From Stieleria varia (lineage in GTDB: Bacteria; Planctomycetota; Planctomycetia; Pirellulales; Pirellulaceae): a stretch of 64,000 bases of DNA. Within the stretch, counting starts at the first letter, position 1. Each line of letters opens with the position of its first letter. The stretch spans positions 8,928,001-8,992,000 of the forward strand of contig NZ_CP151726.1 in assembly GCF_038443385.1 (NCBI RefSeq). Direction: 5' to 3'. The position numbers were made by a program, and so were the translations under genes. Under the pieces are notes generated by a model. The model searched no databases and was not told the DNA's origin. It saw nothing but the letters and a program-made list of their open reading frames with translations. Shown here piece after piece: positions 26,353 through 36,900 of the stretch.

Positions 26353-26438
26353 GTAGTTGGATTCGCCAGAATTCCTTGCGAACAGGATTTCTGGCGAAAT
26401 CCATTACCCATCAAGGGATCTCTAGCGAAATCCACTAC
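26353..26438. repeat. Dispersed palindrome, family P1, copy B plus half copy
   Basis: 26353-26407 is a full palindrome (arms GTAGTTGGATTCGCCAG and CTGGCGAAATCCATTAC), the best-paired copy in the window. It is followed at 26414-26438 by an extra right half ending GCGAAATCCACTAC. It lies between the ankyrin gene and the small acidic gene of the toxin locus, so it may separate or attenuate their transcription. Confidence 0.8.
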
Positions 26439-26479
26439 GGCACCTATCGTTAGCAGCCTGTTAGTCCCCGTTGGTCATC

Positions 26480-26998
26480 TCATGCTCGATTTTTCAGCAA
26501 CGCCGCAATTTCTGTTTCACCACGCTCCAACGCGAATGCGTGTGCATCCATGCCTTTCATATTTTCGCCATTGTATCTCACCCTGTGGTCGATGCCGGCA
26601 TTCAATAGCAACTCGACAACTTCGATACTGCCGGCGTAGATCGCGCTAAACAACGGGTTTCTCGTTGACACGTCAGTTTCCAGTTGACTTCCCTTTTGAA
26701 TCAACAAGGCAACCACGTCCGCGTGTCCTTCAGCAGCAGCCTGCTCAATCGGCAGGCTGTCTGATAGTCCGCCATGCTGATTGGTTGGCAGGCCCAGGTC
26801 GATCAGGTAGGCGACGATCTCCAACGCCCCCTGCTTCGCTGCAAAATGCAGCCATGAGCCAAACGGGGTCTCTTGCACAAGGCATTCGGGATGCTTGGAA
26901 ACGGCGTCCATGAACGCGTTAAGGTCTTTCGAGCGAATGGCTTGTTTCAGCGGGCTCTGAAGCGTAGTTGATGATTTTGCCACTATTGCATTATCCAA
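26480..26998 (-). CDS. Ankyrin-repeat protein, probable immunity or accessory protein
   Basis: 172 residues with three to four ankyrin repeats: GSWLHFAAKQGALEIVAYLIDLG, SLPIEQAAAEGHADVVALLIQKG, and NPLFSAIYAGSIEVVELLLNAG, followed by a capping helix. It is cytoplasmic, with no signal peptide. It begins 16 bases inside the end of the Imm11-like gene, so the two are translationally linked. Ankyrin proteins are a known class of immunity proteins in polymorphic toxin loci; that role here is inferred from position. No enzymatic residues are seen. Confidence 0.8.
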   Translation of the reverse strand: MDNAIVAKSSTTLQSPLKQAIRSKDLNAFMDAVSKHPECLVQETPFGSWLHFAAKQGALEIVAYLIDLGLPTNQHGGLSDSLPIEQAAAEGHADVVALLIQKGSQLETDVSTRNPLFSAIYAGSIEVVELLLNAGIDHRVRYNGENMKGMDAHAFALERGETEIAALLKNRA

Positions 26999-27951
26999 AC
27001 ATCATCGGCGGAATCGTCCCAATAGGGAACGTTGCGTTTCGAAAGTTTCTTCTCTCCTTTCCAGGTGAAAGCTTGGAAAAGAGGTAGAACAACCTTGAGC
27101 AGTTTATCTGGTTGAGGGCACGGCATCAGGATCCTGATCCAACCAGACTCAGTCTCTTCCCCAGCCAAACCTCCCACAAACGGCTCATCAGGGGTGGAAA
27201 GGATGATCGAATCGGCGATCGTGTCTCGCAGCATCGCGATCTTCTTGCGTTCCGAATTCGTAGGTGATTCTCCCGCCAACTGGCAATGAAGAACCAGAGT
27301 TTTTGATTGAGACTTCTCAAACTGTTTTTGATTTGTCTTGGTTTTGGCTCGGTCCACGCACCCATCATCTGACCAAATCGGATCAAAAAAGAATCCGAGT
27401 AGTTTGTTGGACTCGACGCGAGATCGAAACTTATCTCCCGTCAAGACCCGGGAGGGATGTTCCGGAATGCGAAAGATGGCAGCTTTCTGTGATTTCAGTT
27501 TTGATTTGTAGAAATGGTACTGCGAGATGTCGTAGAAATAGTTCGGATTGTCGTCGAGACGGATTCCAGATGTTTTCTTCGTATCAAGAATCCCCGGTGC
27601 AAGGGTCGTTGTTTGGAAGGCGTAATAGAGACCAAACTTCGAATCCACTGGCAGCAATTCGCCGTGGGGCTCCAGCAGATCCCTGACCGCCTCCACTGCC
27701 CGGCGGCTGAATACCGGCACGTGAAAGTCACAGCAAGGAAAGTCATTGAACGGGTTCACATTTTCTTGAAACGTGAACGTGGGTTTATCCCAACGCTTCG
27801 CCAGTCTCGGAACGGCAAATCTCGAGGTCGTAGGGTAGAAGTGTGTGAAATCATAGGTCCGTCCATTCTCGTTAGTGATTCCCGGCAGATCCCACCCGAA
27901 TCCTTCGAAGCGAGGGTCATCACTGATCGGACGTAAGCGATAGATTTGCAT
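26983..27951 (-). CDS. Imm11-like (DUF1629) immunity protein
   Basis: 322 residues, soluble. The first part has an order reminiscent of Imm11/DUF1629 proteins: DFHVPVFSRRAVEAVRDLL, then ELLPVD, the YYAFQTT segment, and a later strand pattern ending RSRVESNKLLGFFFDPIW (~200). At 322 residues it is longer than the usual ~200; the C-terminal ~120 residues, with GWIRILMPCPQPDKLLKVVLPLF, may be a second domain. Its ATG follows the toxin gene's TAA with no intervening base, the strongest possible toxin-immunity coupling. It is expected to bind and block the C-terminal nuclease of the upstream giant protein (inference). Confidence 0.7.
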   Translation of the reverse strand: MQIYRLRPISDDPRFEGFGWDLPGITNENGRTYDFTHFYPTTSRFAVPRLAKRWDKPTFTFQENVNPFNDFPCCDFHVPVFSRRAVEAVRDLLEPHGELLPVDSKFGLYYAFQTTTLAPGILDTKKTSGIRLDDNPNYFYDISQYHFYKSKLKSQKAAIFRIPEHPSRVLTGDKFRSRVESNKLLGFFFDPIWSDDGCVDRAKTKTNQKQFEKSQSKTLVLHCQLAGESPTNSERKKIAMLRDTIADSIILSTPDEPFVGGLAGEETESGWIRILMPCPQPDKLLKVVLPLFQAFTWKGEKKLSKRNVPYWDDSADDVWIMQ

Positions 27952-30900
27952 TTAGAATTTCCCTGCTTCGATCTCGGTCCAGAGTGTGTTCAAGGCCGCC
28001 TTGACCTGACTCTTGGGAGTGTTTGCGTTTATCAATTCTGTTAGCCGTTCAAAATATGCGTTTGTATGTGTCCCAGCGTGGCCCGAAGCTTTAGTTGACC
28101 AAAACCCGTTTAGGTGGGAATTGATGTCGATTCCAGCATCGTCTAATTTTTTCCGCGCAGCCGCGAGACCTTTTTGATATTTTCCACCAGCTCGCTTTGC
28201 GAATTCACCGCCAGGCACGATGTGGGCAGCTTCGTATTCAGCGACAACCTTGTTACTCGAATTCAGTCGCGTGGTTCCTGGGCTTGCAAATCCTGCTTCG
28301 TCGAGGTTTTTCCCCAAGAGTGTCGAACAAGCGCCATTCGCATTGTGAACGAGTATACCGAGTTCAGTCACCTCGTAGACGTGTTGTCCGGCGACTTCGA
28401 TGTTGTAGACCGGGACGGGGGTGTTGCTGGTTTCGATCGAACGGATTGCCAGCGGGCCGTTGGCCGTTTGTAGGTTTTCACCCGGCTTGAGGTCGCCCAG
28501 TTCGATGAAGTCCTGGCGATCGACACTCCAGATCGGGTGGACCGGCGTCCCTTGCAGGCTCGTCCCATTGACCATCGTCAGTTTGATCGTCTCTCCCACT
28601 TCGTGGGTCACGAAACGACCGGTGACGAATTCTCCCTCTCCAACGGCCAAGTCAGGGCAAGCCGCCAGCGCGGTGACCGTCGCTGTTCCGTTGACATCGA
28701 GCTCTTCGATGTGAATCGGAGTGCGTGAGCCGACGAAGATGTTGTTGTCGAGAATCCATTGATCGGGACGCAGCAGTTGAGCATCCACCACCACACCGTC
28801 ATCGCGAGTGATCGTCAGATCGACACGCGACCACGAAGAGCGATCGGCTTCGGGGAAACTTTCGTCGTATTCCCAGGTCTGTGGGTTCTCCGTGGCGATT
28901 CTCGCCCCCAAGGGTACCGATTCAATCGCGATATGCTGGCGGTTTGGAGAAGCACCGAATTCGAAGCGAGGCGAGTTTGTGCGCTCGCTGCTGCCGACCA
29001 ACCCTGCGATCGCTGCGTTGGCCTCGACGCTGACCGGCATGGAATCAATTGCAACCAGAGTGCCGGCGACGAAACATCCGCCGTTGCCCAGATTGATTGG
29101 ACCGTCCAGTTTCTTGATCGCTTTGCCGCCAAGGTGCCCCAACGCTGGCGCAAAGCTGAGACCGGCCATCGCGGCATTGCCCGCGATTTGCCATCCAGAC
29201 ATTTGATCAAAATTGGTTGCCGTGTCGATCGCGATGCCGACGCCTGTGGCTATCGAAGCCGCGGTGTCGATCACCGTGTAGGCCTTGGCCGCCATCAAGC
29301 CGAGTTTAGCAATCGAACTGGCACAGGCAGGTGCGCTGGCACCACCAGAGAGCACACCGATTCCGATTTGCACGCCAATTCCCGCCACAGCGCCACCGAC
29401 GTAGCCAACGGTGTAAGCCGTCTCATGGCCTTCCACCGGCCCGATGTCAGGAACGGACCAGAAATAGTCGAACGGATTGACGGTGTCGAGGAACCCGTCG
29501 ATCGCACCGTATGCGGCGCTCTTGAGGGTGTCGATTTCATCTTGAATGACGTATTCGGTGTACGTCCAATTGCCACTGAAATCGTCAAAGAACAGCACCA
29601 ACTCGTCCAGGAAGTCCGCGCCGGTATCTCCCAACCAAGTGCCGATGTCCTGAATCGTCCTCCAGTCCTCATTCCACGGCGCATCCCACCAGCGATTGAG
29701 CGAACTGGGGGTCAAGCCTCCCAGGTCAACTTGCAAGGTATCCGTGAAAGCTGTCCCGCGTGTGTCGCTGCCGGGGTACTCGCTGCTGAGATAGTAGCTG
29801 CCGCGTTCACCTGAGTAATCCACCTGACCATCACCGGAAACGAGAGTGTACGAGCCATTCTCCTCGTATCCGCTGCTCCACCACTCCGAACCACTCGGTT
29901 CACTGTGGTAATACTCGTATTCGCCTGTGTCATTCCATGAGTAGACGGAATCGATCGAAGTGGAAACATCGTGATGCCCAGAAACTTCAGTGACGGTAAC
30001 GCTGCCGGAATAGTACCCGCCATCGCCCCCGAATCCGTATGCAGGGTCCCCGCCACTGGGTACACCTTCGCCATAGTAGCCCTCGTACCCGTAGTAACCT
30101 GAGCCGCCTGAGTAGTAGCCTCCGCCACCGCCATAGGGGTCACCGGCCGAGGAGTCGTAGGTCGCTTTGATCGTCAGTTGATGATCAATATCGGCTGTAA
30201 CGTTTGTTTCTACTTGGTTGTTCCAACTACCACCGCCGTAGTAGTCGCCTCCGTAGTAGTCGTAGCCGTACGGATCCACGCCGCCATACGGGTCTCCACC
30301 GTATGGGTCTCCACCGTATGGATCGCCACCACCGCCACCGTAGGGATCACCGCCGCCATAGGGGTCGCTGCCGGATGTTGATCCAGAGTCTTTGCCGTTG
30401 TAGGTCGCGTCGTAATCTCGGAATACGGCATTGGTGATCGTGATCTCGACTAAGTCGCTGCCGTCTTGCTGGACTTCCTCGCGAGTTGACTCCTCCCAGT
30501 ATTCATCGGTCTCTACCCAACTGAGGATATCCCCGCCGTAGTAGTCTCCGTAGTAATAGTACTCGCCGACGTACTCATAAACATCGTCGACATCATTGAT
30601 CTGTCCGGTGTCCTTGTCGTGTCGTTCTGTTTTGCTGGTGTGGTACGCAGAGTAGCTGCCGCCGGTGCGTCCCCAATCGAACCAGTCGTTTGCCCAGTCG
30701 TACGAACTGTCCGTGTAGCGATCTTCTCTGGTTAAGGTGTCAACTGTCTTACTGCGATGGTCGTCGTGGTCCAGGCTGGTTTCGATGTCTGAGTTCACTG
30801 TCACATCGCGAACCATCGAATCGATCACGGTGGTCGTCAAGTTGTCCGTGACAATTCGCTGCCCCATATCGATCGTGTCGGACTCCGTTCGTGACGTTTC

Positions 30901-33900
30901 CGATGAATGGATGGTGGTCGTATCCGTTTTGACCGACTTGTTGTCTTCGTTGTAGGTATCGGTTCGAGTCGAAACCGTCTTGTCGGTAACGACCCGCGTC
31001 GGGCCGCTGCGATCATACGACTTGTCGATCACAGGCGTTTCGATCAAATCACCGTCGTCTGGATCGACATCGATCGTCAACGAAACATGCATTCCGTATT
31101 CATTGACATCGCCACGTGAAACGATGTGGCTTTTGTCGACTTTTGCGACCCACATACCTTGCCCGTATGGCAACTGACCGTTGGTGAGGTCCATCGTTGT
31201 CTTGGTGCCATCTTCGGTGTCCCGTTTTACTCCATCGCTTTTGAAGCTCTGGGTACCGCCGCCGCTGTAGGTTTTCTCTCCGTCCTCGGCGATATCAAGT
31301 CGTCGCGTCAGATCGACATTGAAGTTTGAATCACCCTTGTCACTGGTGACTTGGCTGGCCGTTTTGGTAAAGAAGGGAAGTGCCTCGCGTGTCGCGTCCT
31401 TGGACAACTCGCTGTCCCAGTGCCCATTCCCGTGGCCATCGACGGTCGTCTCGCTGAAGCCGACTTTGGAAAAGGATGCGGGTGACTCGGTAGGCTCAGT
31501 GTTTCCACCACCGTAAGGGTCTGATCCGCCATAAGGATCAGATCCACCGTACGGGTCAGATCCACCGTAGGGATCTGAGCCACCGGACACATAAGTCGTC
31601 CCGTCGGCGTACCCGTCCTCCGACCCGCCGTTGATCGATGTTGATGTCCAATCGTATTTGATTGTGGTTTCGACTAGGCCGTCGGACAGGTAGTGATCAT
31701 GGCCGTTGGTGCTGAAGTGGGCATTGCCAATGACTTTGGAATCACCACTGGTAGTGGTCTTGGATGAGTTGTCCCAACTTTGCGTCACCGTCTCGTCGCG
31801 TTTGGTTTTCGTGATGGTGGTGTCATCGCCATGACTTTGGATCGTTGAGTCGGTCGAGTTTTTGCCCGACCACGTCATGGTGGTGGTGGACTCGTCATCG
31901 ATGACCGTTGTCGATGTCAGATCCGTACCTGTCTTGAGGTTGCGTTTCGTGGCGACATTGACACCATCCCGTTCGGAGGTTTCTGTACTGGAGCCGTCGG
32001 ATTCCTCTCGTGATTGCTGAGAAACGGTGATCGATGTTCCGTCAGAAAACAGATCGTATTGATCTTTGGCGATGTTGATGAACGACGCACCTCCGATGTC
32101 CGTCGTCTCGGTCGTTGTGTCCCAGTCGTAGGTGATCAGGTAGATGGGAGCGCTGAGGTCGTAGGAGTGGCTGTCATCGACGAAATCCTTCTTTTGCGTT
32201 GTAGTAGAGTCCGCATCCCAACTGAACGAACCGCTGGACTGTGATTGTTCCAAACTGTTCTCTGTGACCGTTTTTCCGTCCACCGTGTGCGAATCTCGAT
32301 GAATGGAATACTCGCCGGTCGCGTCGGAAGTTTCGTCTCGTGAGTGATCTCCAGAGATCGTCAGGCCTTCATCGCGTTCTTCACTAAACGTGCCTTCTGA
32401 GTGAGAGAAGCTGTGCAGTTGGTCGATCGTTCCGGTGTCAAAGTAATGCGAGGTCGAGTCCGTATGCCTGCCACCAGCGGTTGAGTCCGTTACATCGTTG
32501 GTCGTATAGACATCGAAGGTTCCGGATGTCTTGTTGACGACGTTCGAATTTCCGCTACTTGTTCGATGGACTTTGGCGTTCTCGCGTCCGTAGTCGTGTG
32601 ATGTAACCGTCGTGTCGCGGGTGGTCTCATTGGAGATCTCGCCGCTTTCTTCATAGGTGTCTTCGCTGCTGAAGTCATAACTACCGTCACGCTCGGTCGA
32701 GCGGGTGTCGGTGTGAAAACTGGTGTAGATGACGTTGGTGTGCTCGTCCACGCTGGAGCGATCCATGGTGGTGTGTTCATAGAACTGCGCGACATCTGCA
32801 GGATTGTCGGGGGTGGGAGTTTCACCCTCGCCTAAATTCGGATTTGGGACTTGGCTGGTCGATTGTCTGGTTTCCCAACCGTTTCCGCCGCCGGTGGTTT
32901 TGTCGTTGTAGTTACCAGTTTCGGTGCGTTCAAAGGTCGAGTCTGTCTCTGTCGTTGCGTCCGCGAAGAGTTGGTAGTGCGATTCCCCGGAGAAGTCGTA
33001 GTTGCCGTTGCCGTCACGTTGAAACGAGGAACTCGATTCAGAGTGACGCGTGGTCTGGATACCGCCTGATGTCGAATCTGTGTCCTCTGTTCCGCTGCGT
33101 GAGGAGTAGTCGCTGTCGATGAAGGTCCCATTCCCCTTAGACGAAGTGTCCTCCAGGGCTTCGTGCACCCCGTTAATGGTGCTATCCGCCCGATAATAGA
33201 CGTCTGTCGATTGGTCCGTCGCATCCCTTGTCGTACTGGAGAACTCCTCGGTCTTCCGCAATCCGTTGGAGATTTTCGTGCGGGTCTCCGTGTCGACGGA
33301 GGAATACATGTGCGACGTGTTGTCGGTCGTGTCGTTCGATGTCTGTTCCGATTCATCGCTACTGTGCTGAACACCGTCAATCCCCGTAAGGTGCACGACC
33401 GATGATGCGGCGGAGAAGGTTCCATGCGACTTACCCTTGTTGTGGGTATTGTTTGATTTGATCACGACCGAGCCCGTAAACTCCTGCACGTGGTCTGGCG
33501 CGGGGTTCATTTCGTAGCTGTCACTGGCATTTCGTGCATCGGTGGAATCGCCATCCACTTTTACGTCCGAGGTGGCGTTGGTGGTGCCCGACGTGGTTTG
33601 GTTGACCGAGTCGATTGCGTCGGTGGTCCCGTCCGCGTACAGATTGGTCTCACTCAGCGACTGTGTATGGTAGGTCCCGTCGTAGTCGTTGTAGCCACTG
33701 CTGATCGACGTTTCGTTGACCAGGTACTTTGGATCGGCGTGGTTGGTCAACTCGACATTGGCGGTCTCCCAAGCCTGCGTGGTCAGTGTGCCGGTTTCAT
33801 CAGAATCGAAATGGGTCGATGCGGTCGTTTCCGACTGATTTCCGACTGAATTGAAACTGCGAGATTCGCTATTGTTTGTCGTGAACTTGCCGCTTCGATC

Positions 33901-36900
33901 CTCAATGAAGTTGTAAGTGGAATGGATTTCGCGAGTGTGCTGACCATCATCTGGCGATTGACTGAGGTCTTTGACTCCATCGATCTTGCTGTTGGTTTCG
34001 CTGTGCGACTGATTGGTGCCCGTGTCTTGCGAAATGTAGCTTTCCAGTGCAGAGTGCAGTGTCGCCGCGCCGGTAGCGCTATGGGTCGTACTTGACTCCA
34101 GTCCTGATGATGTCCCGGTTCCATCCCACGAACTGGTTGTTTTTGAATCAGCGATGCGGGTCAATCCCGTGTCGCGTTTGTCAGTGGTGTCATTGGTACT
34201 CTCAAGGTTTCCGTCGAGAGTATAACTACCGGATTCGTTGTAGAGTTTGGAACGGTCATCGACAGCACCGGTGATTGAATCAAACTTGGAGTCCACTTTG
34301 GAGGTTGAGTTCCAGAGGATCGTCCCATCACGACGTGAGTCATTCGTCTGAATTGTCTTGGAGTCAAAGACAACATCGCCGTCGGAGTCGAGTTCGATTT
34401 GTTTGGTCTCAGAGTCGCCATCGCTGGTTGAAATGGTAGTTGTCGTCCCATCGGCTTTGGACTCTGTCATCTCGGTGCGGGTGACATGCCCCGCGAAGTT
34501 GCTGGCGACTTTGGTCGACTTGTCATCGGACTTGGAATCGCTGACAGATGAAAAGGTAGCCAAGGCCGTGGAGTTGACGATTGTGCCTACCGTTCTCGTA
34601 TCTACTCTTTCAAACTCAGTTTTGGAATCGGTGGTGCTGTGGTCGGTACCGTGAGCGGTGTAGGTGCTGAAGTCGTTGGATGTAAACACACCTGCGATTT
34701 CTTGTGACGAGCCATTGGCCGACCCGATATAGAAGGTCTGTCCGACGGATGTTTGGCTGCCGTCCTGATCCGTCGTCTCGGTAACACCGGCTGTGGGAGA
34801 CTCAATGATCGTGGACTGTCCGTTCCCTTTGTTGTCGTATTTCGTGTCGCCCGTGGCGCTGACCTGATAGTTTGATCCTTTATCAAAGCTCCACGATCCG
34901 TTGCCCAGCATGACACCGCTACGCCAAGAGTGCGTCGTCCAGGAAGAGGTTGAATTGTCCATGACCTTGGCGGACTGCTCGGCACGTGTTTTCTCCGATG
35001 TCGTTTCTGAAACCGCAACGCTGTGCGTATCCGACACTGAACTGTTGACGCCACTGCCGATCGCATCGTGTTTGGATGAGGCGGACGCTGAGGTGGTGGT
35101 GACGCTTCCGTCACGCGTCGACTGCCCCAACACGGTCATCCCGAACGTGGTGACTCCCGACTGGCTGCCGGTACCGGTCACCTTGGCATTGGTGAGAACG
35201 CCCGGTTGACTGCCATCGGTGGCGGTCAGATTGTTCATGGACATCGTCGTCCAATCTGTCGCGACATTGAGTGTCGTTGCGAAATCGACGTCGAATCGGT
35301 CATCAACATCATTAACAATTCGATCGGCAACGGCTGTTCGCACCAGAGTGCTGCCAATATCCGCCGTCGTGGACCCGGTATTGGTCGAAACGACGATGGC
35401 ACCGGCAAGGGAGTTGTCGGTCGTCTGAATGGTTTTGGTCAAAATCTCATTCGTGGCATCATCTCGTTGCCACCGGTAGTCATAACCGGTGTCGATGGAT
35501 GACTTGCCTGTTTTGTCGACGTCGTGGTCACCGCTGAGCAAGAAATCCGTGTAGATATTGGTCGGTGTCGTTGTTGTTTTGTTAACCGATTCCATTTTCG
35601 ACACGCCACCGACGGTGTCATTGACGACGTAAATCGTGTGGACCGTAACGGGGACCAGCTCATCTCGGTCGACCGTGTACACGAAGGCTTCGTCCCGAGT
35701 TTTGTCGCCGTCATCGTCGATCAACTCGATGTCGGCGTCGTACCACCAACTTCGCAGATCGTCGTCATCGGTAGTTGTGGTTTTCGTACCACCACGAATC
35801 GGCTCAACTTCGAGTTCGTCCCGCAAACGCTCGGTATAGCCCTGCAAATCCCAGTCATAGTCTTCATCAACGTGCGTCGCGCCCGCCGTGATGGATTTCG
35901 TGCCGTGAACGTCCAGGTTGTAGTGTTGTTCACCGTATTCGTCACCGTCGCGGTCGAGCGTGCTCGATCCATATTGCGTGGATATCGTTGTCCCAAAAAT
36001 CCAATCCAATTCTGCAGCGTCGTCCCTGTCTTCGTTCAGATCGTAGGTGCTCGTTTGCAGACTATCATTGCCAGAGGCGTGGAAGTCGTATCGATAATCA
36101 CCGTCGAGCATGTGTACAAACTGTTTTCCATCTGCATCGGTCCAAGATGCCGTTGCCGTGTAGGTGTAGTGATAGAGTTCATCATAAGTCCAAAGGTCTC
36201 CCGTGATCTCCACGTCAACGGTCCATGTCCAGTGGTCATCGATCGTGTAGTCGCGACCGCCGAATGACAAAGTCCACGGGTCGGGGTCGGTATCAGCAAT
36301 GTCGAAGTCGCTGCTGCCGACATGCGGTTGAAAACGCCTTGCTTCGCTGAAAGAGTCTCGGTCGAAACCTGTTGGAGCAACGAAGACTTCATGCTGCCCG
36401 GCAAACGTTACTTCTTCGGCCTGCTCCGGTAAGTCGACACTGGGTTCAATGTTTGGAACGAACGCCCAAAGGTCTTCATTTTGATCATCGCCCGAGCCAG
36501 GCGTGTAGGGATTGATGGACGGTTGATTGTTGTAGGCAACGATCGTCCAATCACTTTCGGTTCGCGCCAACGTCTGTGCATCAACGTGAATCACACGAGC
36601 ACCGACATTGGTAACGCCGACTGGAAAGAACTCGCCTCTCAGATCCAAAACAAACGCACCATCGTCCTCAATTTGCCCCGCTGTCATCGTGCCGTCAGCA
36701 ATGTGGTCTCCGTTGCTATCGTACTCGATGGTCACCCCAGTCAGGCTGTCAGGCAAGTTTCCAATTTGCCCGTCAAAAATCGGCTCGTTTGAAACATTGA
36801 GCGGGGCATCGCCGGGGTCTGGCCCCATCGGCGTCGACTGCATTAGGCTGCTGACCAGCGGAGCAGGTCCCATGGTTGCCGCAGCGACATAGTCGAGCTG

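Noticed and set aside
28342..29076. Intein interpretation of the Hint domain
   Set aside because: No homing endonuclease is seen, and the sequence after the terminal Asn is a separate nuclease tip rather than the rest of a host protein, so release of a toxin fits better.
28759..29814. 351-residue plus-strand frame opposite the toxin gene
   Set aside because: Antisense shadow of the Hint and pretoxin coding region; no family features or ribosome site, and the minus-strand frame has clear domains.
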